Part shown: piece by piece, positions 54,407 to 63,703 of the stretch
How the letters are laid out: every line of letters begins with the position of its first letter
Position numbering within the stretch: the stretch's first letter is position 1
From: Crocinitomix sp044361315
GTDB taxonomy: Bacteria; Bacteroidota; Bacteroidia; Flavobacteriales_D; Crocinitomicaceae
NCBI GenBank assembly: GCA_044361315.1
Contig: JBIKJA010000003.1
Coordinates: 184,075 to 248,074, forward strand
Direction: 5' to 3'
DNA: 64,000 bases
Made by a program: the position numbers and the translations under genes
Notes under the pieces: generated by a model
Told to the model about the DNA's origin: nothing
Database searches by the model: none
What the model saw: the letters and a program-made list of their open reading frames with translations, nothing else

Positions 54407-55438
54407 TTAAATTCTGGATGTAATCAACGCCTTAACAGCTCTTACCCATGTTTCAGAATCGTTTAGACTAGGAACCAATTCTATTTTTTCACCACCTGCA
54501 TGCTCAAAGATTTCTTGATATTCGGTGCCGATTTCGATAGAAGTTTCCAGACAATCTGAAACAAAGGCAGGAGAAAATGCCAGAATTTTTTTGTGACCAG
54601 CCGCCGCAAGGTCTTTTACAACTTGGTCGGAATAGGGTTTAAGCCAAGGCGTTTTTCCTAGTCTTGATTGAAATGAAACGGTGTAATTATCTGAAGAAAT
54701 TTCTAAGCCTTCTGCTATTAAACGGGTAGTTTCATAACACTGGTTGCGGTAACAATACGTTTGATCTGCATTAAATTGTTGATGGCAATTGCACGAAGCA
54801 CATTTTAGATCGGGATGAACTTTGTCAATTTGTCGTTCTGGTAGTCCATGATAACTAAAAATGAAATGGGAGTAATTTTTAAGGTCAAACTGTTGGCCAC
54901 GTTCGATAAACGCTTGAATATATCCTGGCTGATTGTAAAAACTTGGAATAATTTTAATTTCTGGAATCACCCACCATTTTTGGATAATCGCCATTGCTTT
55001 TTCGATCGCCGAACCCGACGAAGAACTTGCATAATGTGGAAAAAGAGGTAGAATAATCAATTGATCATATCCTACTTTTTGCATTTTTTCTAAGACACTC
55101 GGAAGCGAAGGGTTTTTATACCGCATGGCAAATTCGATCGTAACATTCTCTGAAGGATCAAATTTACTCTGTAGGTCCTTTTTTAATTGCAGCCCGTAGG
55201 TTAATAGAGGAGAGTTACCGCCCCAAAGTTGCCAAAGTTCTTTGTAAATTTTGGCCGATTTAGGCGCACGAAAAGGTACAATAATGCCATTCACTAAAAT
55301 CGCTCGACCAAACGCATTAATGTCGATGACACGTGGATCATTCAAAAATTCTGAAAGATAACTTCTTACATCGCGTGTAGAAGGACTGTCAGGAGTACCT
55401 AAATTAATGAGTAATACTCCCGTTTTTAACTGTGGCAT
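54407..55438 (-). CDS. hemH: Ferrochelatase HemH
   Basis: A 343-residue enzyme that inserts iron into protoporphyrin IX, the last step of haem synthesis. N-terminal LLINLGTPDSPSTRDVRSYL is diagnostic. The catalytic His is in FSYHGLPERQ and the acidic partner in SDCLETSIEIGTEY. A cysteine-rich insert (CASCNCHQ ... CYRNQCYET, about 213-235) is frequent in Bacteroidetes homologues and could hold a metal or an iron-sulfur cluster, though that is inference. The gene is 50 bases after lpd on the same strand. Confidence 0.94.
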   Translation of the reverse strand: MPQLKTGVLLINLGTPDSPSTRDVRSYLSEFLNDPRVIDINAFGRAILVNGIIVPFRAPKSAKIYKELWQLWGGNSPLLTYGLQLKKDLQSKFDPSENVTIEFAMRYKNPSLPSVLEKMQKVGYDQLIILPLFPHYASSSSGSAIEKAMAIIQKWWVIPEIKIIPSFYNQPGYIQAFIERGQQFDLKNYSHFIFSYHGLPERQIDKVHPDLKCASCNCHQQFNADQTYCYRNQCYETTRLIAEGLEISSDNYTVSFQSRLGKTPWLKPYSDQVVKDLAAAGHKKILAFSPAFVSDCLETSIEIGTEYQEIFEHAGGEKIELVPSLNDSETWVRAVKALITSRI

Positions 55439-55488
55439 CGGCGAATTAATTGAATTAGGTGGATTTCTTGTTTAACCTTACTTTAGCG

Positions 55489-56889
55489 TTAAATATGCAA
55501 AGCACGATCAGCAGTTGCAGCCAAAGCAGCCTCTTTCGTCGCTTCAGTATAAGTTGGATGTGGGTGACAAATTCGTGCCATATCTTCGGCAGATGCCCGA
55601 AATTCCATTGCTGTCACAGCTTCCATAATCATATCCGCCGCGCGTGGAGAAACCATGTGAACGCCTAATACTTCGTCCGTTTCAGAATCCGCTAAAATTT
55701 TCACCATACCCATCACATCCATACTCGCTCTTGCTCTACCTAACGCTTTAATAGGAAACGAACCAGCTTTGTATTTAACCCCTTGTGCAATTAATTCTTC
55801 TTCTGTTTTTCCAACCGAAGCAGCCTCTGGCCAAGTATAAACAACACCAGGAATTAAGTTATAATTAATGTGTGGTTTTTGTCCTGCGATAGTTTCTGCG
55901 ACATAAACCCCTTCTTCCTCAGCTTTGTGCGCTAACATTGCTCCTCTTACAACATCTCCAATCGCATAGATTCCTGGCACATTGGTTTCAAGGTGATCGT
56001 TTACCGCAATCATTCCTCTTTCACCCATTGTTATTCCTGCATTTTCTAATCCAAGGCCAGCGGTATAAGGTTTTCTACCCACTGCCACTAAACAATAATC
56101 TCCTTCAAAAACAACTTCTTTTCCTGCTTTATCTAAAGCAGTCACTTTTACACCATTCCCAGTATTTTCAACTTTTTGAACGCGGTGATTGAAGTTGAAT
56201 TTAAATCCTTCTTTTTTCAAGACTTTCGTCATTTCTTTCGAAACAGATTTGTCCATAGTTGGAAGAATCGAATCTGCAAATTCAATGACATTCACATTTG
56301 CTCCTAAGCGTGCGTGAACGCTACCTAGTTCTAGGCCAATCACACCACCACCAATTACAATTAGGTTTTCCGCTACTTTTTCCAAGTTGAGCATTTCGGT
56401 TGAGGTGATGATTCTGTCCTTATCAGGTTCCATTCCTGGGAAGAAATTTGGTTTTGAACCAGTTGCAATAATCACATTTTTAGCTTCTAGCACGGTTTCT
56501 TTTCCATCTGCACCAGTCACCTTAATTTCATTTTTGGAAATAAACGAACCTACACCTGTGTGCACGTCAATTTTATTTTTGTCCATCAAATATTGAATTC
56601 CATCACACGTTTGTTTCACCACTTCTGCTTTTCGCCCAATCATTTGATGCATATTAACTTTTGGCGAATTAATTTCAATTCCGTGTTTTTCAAAATTGTG
56701 TGCCGCATTAAAAAAATGCTCAGAAGAATCTAGCAACGCTTTTGATGGAATACATCCAACATTTAAACACGTTCCACCCAAGGTTGAGTATTTTTCAATC
56801 AAGGCTGTTTTTAAACCAAGTTGAGCACATCTAATTGCTCCTACATAACCGCCAGGACCTGAGCCAATAATTACTACATCGTATTTCAT
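55489..56889 (-). CDS. lpd: Dihydrolipoyl dehydrogenase (E3)
   Basis: A 466-residue flavoenzyme that reoxidises dihydrolipoamide in 2-oxoacid dehydrogenase complexes and the glycine cleavage system. FAD motif VIIGSGPGGYVGAIR (about 6-20), redox disulfide C41-x4-C46 (GGTCLNVGCIPSKALL), NAD motif VIGGGVIGLELGSV, and the active-site His-Pro near the end (CHPHPTYTE). Length is normal. It lies 18 bases after valS, so valS, lpd and perhaps hemH form one transcript. It may serve the E2 encoded at 23026. Confidence 0.95.
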   Translation of the reverse strand: MKYDVVIIGSGPGGYVGAIRCAQLGLKTALIEKYSTLGGTCLNVGCIPSKALLDSSEHFFNAAHNFEKHGIEINSPKVNMHQMIGRKAEVVKQTCDGIQYLMDKNKIDVHTGVGSFISKNEIKVTGADGKETVLEAKNVIIATGSKPNFFPGMEPDKDRIITSTEMLNLEKVAENLIVIGGGVIGLELGSVHARLGANVNVIEFADSILPTMDKSVSKEMTKVLKKEGFKFNFNHRVQKVENTGNGVKVTALDKAGKEVVFEGDYCLVAVGRKPYTAGLGLENAGITMGERGMIAVNDHLETNVPGIYAIGDVVRGAMLAHKAEEEGVYVAETIAGQKPHINYNLIPGVVYTWPEAASVGKTEEELIAQGVKYKAGSFPIKALGRARASMDVMGMVKILADSETDEVLGVHMVSPRAADMIMEAVTAMEFRASAEDMARICHPHPTYTEATKEAALAATADRALHI

Positions 56890-56907
56890 GCGTATATTTT
56901 TATGAGT

Positions 56908-59535
56908 TTAGACTAATTCAGCTAATTTTTCTTGTAAAATCTTAATTTTATTTAAGGTATCTGCCTCTTTTTGGCGTTCACTTGCCACCACCGCAGGTAC
57001 AGCATTTGCCACAAATTTTTCATTCGATAGTTTTTTGCGAACAATATTTAACGAACCTTCGGCATATTCCAATTCACTTTGAATTTTTTTCTTCTCTTCT
57101 TCGACATTTACATCTGTCCCAAAAGGGATAAAAAATTCATTATTTTTCACCATAAATGAGAAGGAATTAGAAATTTTCTCCTTCACGTATTCAAGTTTAG
57201 ATAAGGTTCCCATTTTTTGAATCACGGCATCCAATTCTTCGTCACTTTCTTGGTTAATTTTTACAAACAAATCAAGTTGAATTTTGTTGGCGATATTATT
57301 TTGTTTGCGGATGTTTCTGATGTTCGAAATAACCTCCATCGTCGCTTCAAAACGTTTCATCAATTCTTGATTCACATTTCCACCTGTTGGCCAAGCACTG
57401 ATAATTAAATCTTCACCTTCTTCACGGTCTCTTAACGAATGCCAAATTTCTTCTGAAATAAACGGCATAAACGGGTGAATCAATTTCAATAATTGTTCAA
57501 AAAACTGAATGGTCGATTCGAGTGTTTTACCATCAATAGGTTGCTGATAACCAGGTTTGATAATCTCAAGGTACCACGAACAGAAGTCATCCCAAATTAA
57601 TTTATATGTGGTCATCAAGGCATCAGAAATTCTGAATTTATCAAAATGATCATTGATTAAGGAAATAGTTGCATTTAATTTACTTTCAAACCAAGCAATC
57701 GCCATTTTACTAGCTTCAGGTTGAGGGATATCTCTCCACTCCCACAAATCAACTAATTTATAGGCATTCCAAAGTTTATTTGTAAAGTTTCTTCCTTGCT
57801 CACATTGTGAACTATCAAACGGTAAATCATTTCCAGCCGGCGAAGAGATTAAAACGCCTAAACGCACCCCGTCAGCACCATATTCGGAAATGAGGTCCAA
57901 TGGATCCGGCGAATTCCCTAGCGATTTGGACATTTTACGTCCCAATTTATCCCGAACAATTCCAGTGTAATAAACATTTTTAAACGGCGCTTCACCTAAA
58001 TATTCGTATCCTGCAATAATCATTCGTGCCACCCAAAAAAACATAATTTCTGGAGCTGTTACCAGGTCATTGGTTGGATAATAGTATTGTATTTCTTTAT
58101 TCCCTTTGTCTGTCAAACCTCTAAAAACAGAGATCGGCCATAACCAAGAAGAAAACCAGGTGTCCAATACATCTTCGTCTTGTTTAAGGTCGTTAACACT
58201 GAGAGATTTACCGGATTTGGCAGAAGCTTTCTGCACTGCCTCTTCGATAGTCTTAGCCACCACAAATTCATCTGCTCCTTTGCCATAATAATACGCAGGG
58301 ATTTGATGTCCCCACCACAATTGCCGCGAAATACACCAATCTTTGATGTTATCCATCCAATGGCGATACGTATTTTTTAAATTGTCCGGATAAAAATTAA
58401 TTTCACCTTCCATTACCGCTTTTAACGCAGGTTCTGAAAGTTGTTTCATGTCGACAAACCATTGCAAAGAAAGTTTTGGTTCGATAATCGCATCGGTTCG
58501 TTCAGAATATCCTACCTTGTTGATATGATCCTCCACTTTTACTAAATATCCGAACTCGTCCAATTCTTTCGCAATACGTTTTCTTACTTCAAATCGATCT
58601 TTACCTGCATAATGAAGTCCGTGTGCATTCAACGTACCATCATCATTCAAAATATCAATAATTTCCAAGTGATGTTTTTGACCCAAATTGTAATCATTTT
58701 CATCGTGAGCAGGAGTCACTTTCAAACAACCCGTTCCAAACTCCATTTCAACATATTCATCCTGAATAATTGGAATAACTCTGTTGGCAATCGGAACAAT
58801 TGCTTTTTTACCTTGCAAATGATAAAAACGAACGTCGTTTGGATTAATACAAATGGCCGAATCACCTAAAATTGTCTCCGGGCGAGTCGTAGCAACAGTT
58901 AGCCATTCGTCCTCTGTTCCTTCAATTTTATACCGTACGTGGTAAAGTTTTGAATTAACTTCTTTATGTAAAACCTCTTCATCGGAAACCGCAGTTTGTG
59001 CCGCAGGATCCCAATTAATCATTCGTTCTCCACGGTAAATTTTGCCTTTTTCAAATAAGTCTAAAAAAGTATTAATAACGCTCTCAGAATAATCCGGATT
59101 CATTGTAAAATCCGTTCGTTCCCAATCGCAAGAAGCGCCTAATTTTTTTAATTGTTGAAGAATAACGCCACCATATTTGTCTTTCCAATCCATGGCATGG
59201 GCAAGAAATTCAGCGCGGGTTAAGTCAGATTTTTTAATTCCTTCATCCCTTAATTTACGTACCACCTTAGCCTCTGTTGCAATAGACGCATGGTCTGTTC
59301 CCGGCACCCAACAAGCATTTTTCCCTTGCATCCGTGCCCTTCTGATCAACACATCTTGAATGGTATTGTTTAACATGTGTCCCATGTGTAAGACACCTGT
59401 CACGTTTGGTGGAGGAATCACAATGGTATAAGGTTCACGATGATCAGGCTCGGAATGAAAATAATTTTGTTTCATCCAATGCGCGTACCATTTTTCTTCG
59501 GCAATTCTTGGTTCGTATAATTTAGGTAAGTCCAT
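56908..59535 (-). CDS. valS: Valyl-tRNA synthetase
   Basis: An 875-residue class I aminoacyl-tRNA synthetase that charges tRNA-Val. HIGH motif in PNVTGVLHMGHMLNN (about 43-57) and KMSKS motif in GRKMSKSLGNSPDP; a CP1 editing domain between about 190 and 330; an anticodon-binding domain and a C-terminal coiled coil (EEEKKKIQSELEYAEGS). I start at ATG 59535 (MDLPKLYEPR) rather than the TTG 15 bases upstream. A -7 box lies 28 bases before the ATG. Confidence 0.96.
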   Translation of the reverse strand: MDLPKLYEPRIAEEKWYAHWMKQNYFHSEPDHREPYTIVIPPPNVTGVLHMGHMLNNTIQDVLIRRARMQGKNACWVPGTDHASIATEAKVVRKLRDEGIKKSDLTRAEFLAHAMDWKDKYGGVILQQLKKLGASCDWERTDFTMNPDYSESVINTFLDLFEKGKIYRGERMINWDPAAQTAVSDEEVLHKEVNSKLYHVRYKIEGTEDEWLTVATTRPETILGDSAICINPNDVRFYHLQGKKAIVPIANRVIPIIQDEYVEMEFGTGCLKVTPAHDENDYNLGQKHHLEIIDILNDDGTLNAHGLHYAGKDRFEVRKRIAKELDEFGYLVKVEDHINKVGYSERTDAIIEPKLSLQWFVDMKQLSEPALKAVMEGEINFYPDNLKNTYRHWMDNIKDWCISRQLWWGHQIPAYYYGKGADEFVVAKTIEEAVQKASAKSGKSLSVNDLKQDEDVLDTWFSSWLWPISVFRGLTDKGNKEIQYYYPTNDLVTAPEIMFFWVARMIIAGYEYLGEAPFKNVYYTGIVRDKLGRKMSKSLGNSPDPLDLISEYGADGVRLGVLISSPAGNDLPFDSSQCEQGRNFTNKLWNAYKLVDLWEWRDIPQPEASKMAIAWFESKLNATISLINDHFDKFRISDALMTTYKLIWDDFCSWYLEIIKPGYQQPIDGKTLESTIQFFEQLLKLIHPFMPFISEEIWHSLRDREEGEDLIISAWPTGGNVNQELMKRFEATMEVISNIRNIRKQNNIANKIQLDLFVKINQESDEELDAVIQKMGTLSKLEYVKEKISNSFSFMVKNNEFFIPFGTDVNVEEEKKKIQSELEYAEGSLNIVRKKLSNEKFVANAVPAVVASERQKEADTLNKIKILQEKLAELV

Positions 59536-59563
59536 TAATCTATTTCTCAACTTTATTCGGCTG

Positions 59564-59571
59564 CAAATTTA
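59564..59571 (-). promoter_or_regulatory. Putative -7 box of valS
   Basis: TAAATTTG on the minus strand, 28 bases before the ATG at 59535. No convincing -33 element. Confidence 0.45.
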
Positions 59572-59681
59572 ATGAAATGTATCGGAAGAGACAGAATTTT
59601 ATTCACTGTTTTAACCTTCTTTCACTTAAATTGGCATTTTCTTCCGAATGATTTGTTGGTGATTAGACAGAAAGTCGATAT

Positions 59682-60770
59682 TTAGCGCTGAATTTGTTTT
59701 TTTAGTTGAATAGCATCTTTAACGTAAAATCCGTCCCGCATTATTAATTCATCTAAGATTATGTTTGCTTCTGATTTTTTGTTTAATTTCAAGAGCGCCT
59801 TAACTTTATACCACAACGCTTCTTCTTGAAAAATAAATAATTCATTTGCCAGAACCTTATTAAAGAAATTAATCGCTTCATTGTATTGACCTAAGTTAAA
59901 ATACGATAATCCACCATAAAAAAGGGCATTCGCATCGGCTGGATATTGTTCAATGATAATTAAAAATCTTGTTAAGGCTTGCTTAAAATTGTTTTTTGAG
60001 AAATATTCCATTGTTTTGTTCAGATAGGACATGTATGGAATTTCAACCTCTGTTTCAATTAAATCTTTCTTCTCAACAGAACCATTTTCTTGATCTGCGG
60101 CGATTCCGGTTAATTCATGCCGAGTATAATGAATGTTATTATTTGTTCTCTTTATCGTTCGGTAATCTACCACCAATAAATCAAAATAGTAGAGTGTAGT
60201 AGGAGTCTCTTGACCAGGTCTACGCCATGAAATTTGTTCCTTTTCAATTCCAAATTCATCTTGAACGGTTTCATTCTCTTCGACAGTAATTAGCTCAGGT
60301 TTACCATTAGTTGGATTTATTAATTGTTGATCTTGTTTTTTCTTTACTTCAGAAATTGTAATCATTTCCGTTTTTTCAATAATTTCAAGGGTATCAATTT
60401 CTTCAGGAATTAATTGATATTCATTTTCAAGGTTTACCGCTGGCAATGAGTCTGTTTTTTCGCGATTCTCTGCCAAATTGTTGGTTGGTGGATTAAATTT
60501 TGAAACCAATAAAGTAATACCCATCAGCCCTATTAAAATAGACAAACCAATCAGAAAGGTATACTGCTTTTTCGTTGACAATTTAGATTCGTGCTTTTTG
60601 TAAAAGGCTTCAAAACTTCCCGGATTTTCATCAAAACCATCCATAGCCTCTTTCAAAAATGGATCTTCAAGCGCTTTTCGTTCCAACGAATTCCGCTCCA
60701 GATCGCTCATTTCATTGCCATAATATTTTTTTAGCAAAGCAAGGTCAATAATTGGTTTGTCAGAATTCAT
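59682..60770 (-). CDS. Single-pass membrane protein with TPRs, coupled to a sigma factor
   Basis: A 362-residue protein. The N-terminal cytoplasmic part (1-70; LALLKKYYGNEMSDLERNSL) has the position of an anti-sigma domain but no motif I can name. One helix at about 71-90 (TFLIGLSILIGLMGITLLV), a low-complexity Glu/Thr linker (about 95-175), and two to three TPR-like units toward the C-terminus (ADANALFYGGLSYFNLGQYN). The start overlaps the end of the sigma-factor gene by 11 bases, indicating coupled expression. A regulator of the sigma factor is plausible by context. Confidence 0.75.
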   Translation of the reverse strand: MNSDKPIIDLALLKKYYGNEMSDLERNSLERKALEDPFLKEAMDGFDENPGSFEAFYKKHESKLSTKKQYTFLIGLSILIGLMGITLLVSKFNPPTNNLAENREKTDSLPAVNLENEYQLIPEEIDTLEIIEKTEMITISEVKKKQDQQLINPTNGKPELITVEENETVQDEFGIEKEQISWRRPGQETPTTLYYFDLLVVDYRTIKRTNNNIHYTRHELTGIAADQENGSVEKKDLIETEVEIPYMSYLNKTMEYFSKNNFKQALTRFLIIIEQYPADANALFYGGLSYFNLGQYNEAINFFNKVLANELFIFQEEALWYKVKALLKLNKKSEANIILDELIMRDGFYVKDAIQLKKQIQR

Positions 60771-61341
60771 TTCCGTTTTCTAATTTAATTTTTAAATTCC
60801 TTTTTCCATTTTGAATCAAGCTTTTAACCTTGTTGATTGGTGTTTCCATCAATTTCGAAATTTCATCATAACTTTTAAAGTCAAAATAAAAAAGACGAAT
60901 CGCTTTGTGCTGTTCTTCCCCTAAAACATCCATTGCTTTATCAAGTGCCTCCAATTTTAATTCTGTTTCAATTTTTCCCGCATACGCTCGGTCACTTGTG
61001 TCTTCTTGATATATAAGTGAATTATCCAAACTGGTGGTATCTAACTTACTTTTTCTCAACACCATCAAACATTCATTTCTGCTCAAACTAAATAGCCAAC
61101 TTTTAAAATTCCTCAACTCATGTTTCAATAACCTTTCAGTCAATTTCTCAAAAATCTCCATCATCAAATCTTCGGCAACTTGGGAGTCTTTGAGGTATTT
61201 TAAACATAAACCCATCACCAAAGGGGCATAACGTTTAAATAATTCCGCCAACGCATTGTCATCAGATTTTTTAACCAATTCGACCAATTCGAGATCGCTA
61301 AGCTTCCGTATGTTTTTTCTAAAAAGTGCGCTAAATAGCAT
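60760..61341 (-). CDS. ECF-type RNA polymerase sigma factor
   Basis: A 193-residue sigma-70 family protein. Region 2 (about 25-95) contains YLKDSQVAEDLMMEIFEKL and the DNA-melting FKSWLFSLSRNECLMVLRK. Region 4 (about 130-185) has HKAIRLFYFDFKSYDEIS and the helix-turn-helix MLETPINKVKSLIQNGKRNL-like block. It lacks region 1.1 and 3, as ECF factors do. The downstream membrane protein overlaps it by 11 bases and is the candidate anti-sigma partner. The target promoters are unknown. Confidence 0.9.
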   Translation of the reverse strand: MLFSALFRKNIRKLSDLELVELVKKSDDNALAELFKRYAPLVMGLCLKYLKDSQVAEDLMMEIFEKLTERLLKHELRNFKSWLFSLSRNECLMVLRKSKLDTTSLDNSLIYQEDTSDRAYAGKIETELKLEALDKAMDVLGEEQHKAIRLFYFDFKSYDEISKLMETPINKVKSLIQNGKRNLKIKLENGNEF

Positions 61342-61446
61342 AGTTTAAAATTAAGCATCTTATTAAAAGTCTAAATGGTTTCATGAGTAAGATGCTAAAG
61401 CTTATTTTTTTCCATAAATTTTTTCAAAAAATAACAAATGCTTAAA

Positions 61447-62268
61447 TTATTTCCACAAAAAGCGGACAGTGAAGTCGTGTTGTAATAAAATTTTACGGCT
61501 AAATGACACCCCGTAATCAACAAAAGTTTGGTAAGGTTGGTAAAGAATCTGACTTACAATTTTATCGTTTATTCTATATTCACACCCAATATTTAATCCA
61601 AAACCACCACCCGATCCGCGCACAATATTTAAATCCGTTTGAGGTACTCCCGCAAATTGAGAAAATAAAGACATTTGATAATTTTCAAAAATCGCTAAAT
61701 GTTGATCAATTCGCCAAAAATTATAAATTCCACTTGCACCAATCATAAATTTGGCTTTATCACCTTCACCAACATAGTCTATATTAAAGCGCGCATCAAA
61801 CCGGCTCTCTTCGGCATAAATACTTCCCAAACGGTATTGGTTATCCGAAGTTTGCACCCCTCCATCAAATACCTGAATTGAAAAAACATCACGTACCTTT
61901 AATTTATTAAAGTTTCCATCTGCGCTTACTTGTAAATTTGGACTGATTTGATAACCAAAAGTCAGCCCAGTTAACAGACCTGGTATATAACGGATATTCT
62001 GGGAATAAGCATCAAATGGTACCTGAAAATCAATTCCACCCAATAAATCGCGAATGGTTGTATAATTTTGTACGATATTTAAGGTGTATTCTAATTGGGT
62101 TTCATTCGTTCCAAATTGACTATAAGAACCATTATAACGCAACGCATAATTTTTATTCGCTATTTTTGTGCCTAGGTTTACACCAAAAAATAGCGATCGG
62201 CCTTTGTCATCTTGAGAAATACCGTTAAGAACAAAAACAAGACCTATAAGTAAAGATATAAACTTCAT
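61447..62268 (-). CDS. Outer-membrane beta-barrel protein (273 residues)
   Basis: Start ATG 62268 gives signal peptide MKFISLLIGLVFVLNGISQ; longer in-frame versions precede it with a non-signal stretch. The mature part alternates hydrophobic and polar residues with Tyr/Phe ends, as in barrel strands (YALRYNGSYSQFG; LTGLTFGYQISPNLQVSADG; GFGLNIGCEYRI), and ends HDFTVRFLWK with a terminal aromatic-rich strand. I do not see the features of PorP/SprF partners. Its start codon is only 11 bases from that of pfkA on the other strand. Confidence 0.75.
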   Translation of the reverse strand: MKFISLLIGLVFVLNGISQDDKGRSLFFGVNLGTKIANKNYALRYNGSYSQFGTNETQLEYTLNIVQNYTTIRDLLGGIDFQVPFDAYSQNIRYIPGLLTGLTFGYQISPNLQVSADGNFNKLKVRDVFSIQVFDGGVQTSDNQYRLGSIYAEESRFDARFNIDYVGEGDKAKFMIGASGIYNFWRIDQHLAIFENYQMSLFSQFAGVPQTDLNIVRGSGGGFGLNIGCEYRINDKIVSQILYQPYQTFVDYGVSFSRKILLQHDFTVRFLWK

Positions 62269-62279
62269 AAACGTTAAAA

Positions 62280-63257
62280 GTGATAAAGATACAAAATATT
62301 GCGGTATTAACATCAGGTGGCGACGCTCCAGGTATGAATGCATGTATAAAGGCCATTACATCAATCGCACTTCACCATCATTTAGGTGTCTTCGGAATTC
62401 AAGATGGTTTTAATGGATTAATTAACAATCAAATTTCTCCAATTTCGCACCAGCAAGTGAGTTCCATATTACAACGTGGTGGAACAATTCTTGGTACTGC
62501 TAGGTGTCCCGAATTTTTAATCAAAGAAAATCGCGACATCGCTTATCATAATTTGAAAGCGCAAAATATTGACGCCTTAATTGTAATTGGCGGTGATGGG
62601 TCTTTTAAGGGTGCTTCGATCTTTTCCAACGAATTTAATTTCCCAGTGATTGGAATTCCTGGCACCATAGATAATGATATAGAAGGAACAGATTACACGA
62701 TCGGTTTTGACACCGCATTAAATACTATATGTGAGGCAATCGATAAAATTAGAGATACAGCCAATTCGCACCACCGCATTTTTTTAGTCGAGGTTATGGG
62801 GAATAATTCAGGTGTCTTGGCTTTAAATGCAGCCTTAGCTTCTGGTGCCGATTCAGTCTTTTTACCAGAATGCACTGAAGATTTCATAAAATTTGAATCG
62901 CAAATCACAAAAGCAGCAGCTAATAATCGGTCAAGTTTAATAATCGTTGCCGAAGGCGATCAAATTGGGGGAGCACAAAATTTATATGCACATCTTAATA
63001 ATAAAGGAATGTCCGAAAAAATCAGAGTAGTTATTTTAGGACATATTCAGCGGGGTGGGGCACCTTCCTTTATAGATCGTTTAAATGCAACACTCTTCGG
63101 CGAAAAAGCAGTCGAACTGCTCTTGGCAGGTACAACAAAACATTTAATAGGAATTAAAAACGGTAAAGTTTCACATCTGCCCTTCACAGAAAATGTCACA
63201 AAGTCAACATTAAAGAATCCTAATTTTTTAAGTTTAATTGAAAAACTAGGTAATTAA
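62280..63257 (+). CDS. pfkA: 6-phosphofructokinase
   Basis: A 325-residue ATP-dependent glycolytic enzyme. AVLTSGGDAPGMNACIKA (about 8-25) is the ATP-binding start; VIGGDGSFKGA, GIPGTIDNDIEGTDYTIGFD with the catalytic Asp, and GHIQRGGAPSFIDR complete the signature. The start is GTG at 62280: the frame has a stop 12 bases upstream and no ATG before the core. Its own promoter cannot be recognised in the 11 bases shared with the divergent gene, so it must lie within that gene's first codons. Confidence 0.95.
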   Translation: MIKIQNIAVLTSGGDAPGMNACIKAITSIALHHHLGVFGIQDGFNGLINNQISPISHQQVSSILQRGGTILGTARCPEFLIKENRDIAYHNLKAQNIDALIVIGGDGSFKGASIFSNEFNFPVIGIPGTIDNDIEGTDYTIGFDTALNTICEAIDKIRDTANSHHRIFLVEVMGNNSGVLALNAALASGADSVFLPECTEDFIKFESQITKAAANNRSSLIIVAEGDQIGGAQNLYAHLNNKGMSEKIRVVILGHIQRGGAPSFIDRLNATLFGEKAVELLLAGTTKHLIGIKNGKVSHLPFTENVTKSTLKNPNFLSLIEKLGN

Positions 63258-63288
63258 CACGCTCAAAGTATCAATACTTCTCGATCTG

Positions 63289-63446
63289 ATTCTCTTTCTC
63301 ACTCTCCTTCTCACACTCAACCACCCTCTGCCCTTATCACTCTGCCCTTACCCCCTCAAAACTCACAATCAAACTCAAACTCTCCTTCTCATTCTCCTTC
63401 TGTTTCTTCAAACGCTGCACTCTTGCTTTCATAGCTCCCCTTTCCA
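63289..63446. repeat. G-poor, pyrimidine-rich low-complexity tract
   Basis: Repeated CTCCTTCTCA-like and CTCTGCCCTTA-like words on the plus strand. The minus strand is correspondingly purine-rich. It is not coding in a convincing way. Confidence 0.6.
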
Positions 63447-63450
63447 CTAT

Positions 63451-63591
63451 GCTCCGAGGCCGGGCAGTCCGTTAAATGTTTTTTTATGTCACTTCGTTTG
63501 GGTAGCGCTCAAAAAGCTTCTATTGGTCGCTTTTTTCACTAACCCCACGTTGTTCCATTTCAAAAAGCAACCACTCCCGTCCCTGGTGCGG
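63451..63591. repeat. REP-like dispersed repeat, copy C
   Basis: GAGGCCGGGCAGTCCGTTAA at one end and CCACTCCCGTCCCTGGTGCG at the other, in the same orientation as copy A. The middle differs from copy A in sequence and length, as in the other copies. Confidence 0.6.
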
Positions 63592-63673
63592 TATTTTTCA
63601 AAAAAACATTAATTGTAAATGATTGAAAACAAAGGGCTAAAAAAATAAATCAAAAAAAGATAAAAATAAAGTA

Positions 63674-63703
63674 TTGTTGGATGGAAAAGAGTGTTTACCT
63701 TTG
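63674..63703 (+). promoter_or_regulatory. rrn promoter P1
   Basis: TTG (63674-63676), a 19-base spacer, then TACCTTTG (63696-63703). It matches the Bacteroidetes consensus. The downstream sequence GCGGACCCAAAAGTGGGG is echoed after P2. Confidence 0.7.

Larger units (their letters stand above)
63258..63673. other. Gap between pfkA and the rrn promoters
   Basis: Holds a G-poor pyrimidine-rich tract (63289-63446, only about seven G in 158 bases, many CTCCTTCT-like words), then REP-like copy C, then AT-rich DNA up to the first rrn promoter. No gene is evident. Confidence 0.55.
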
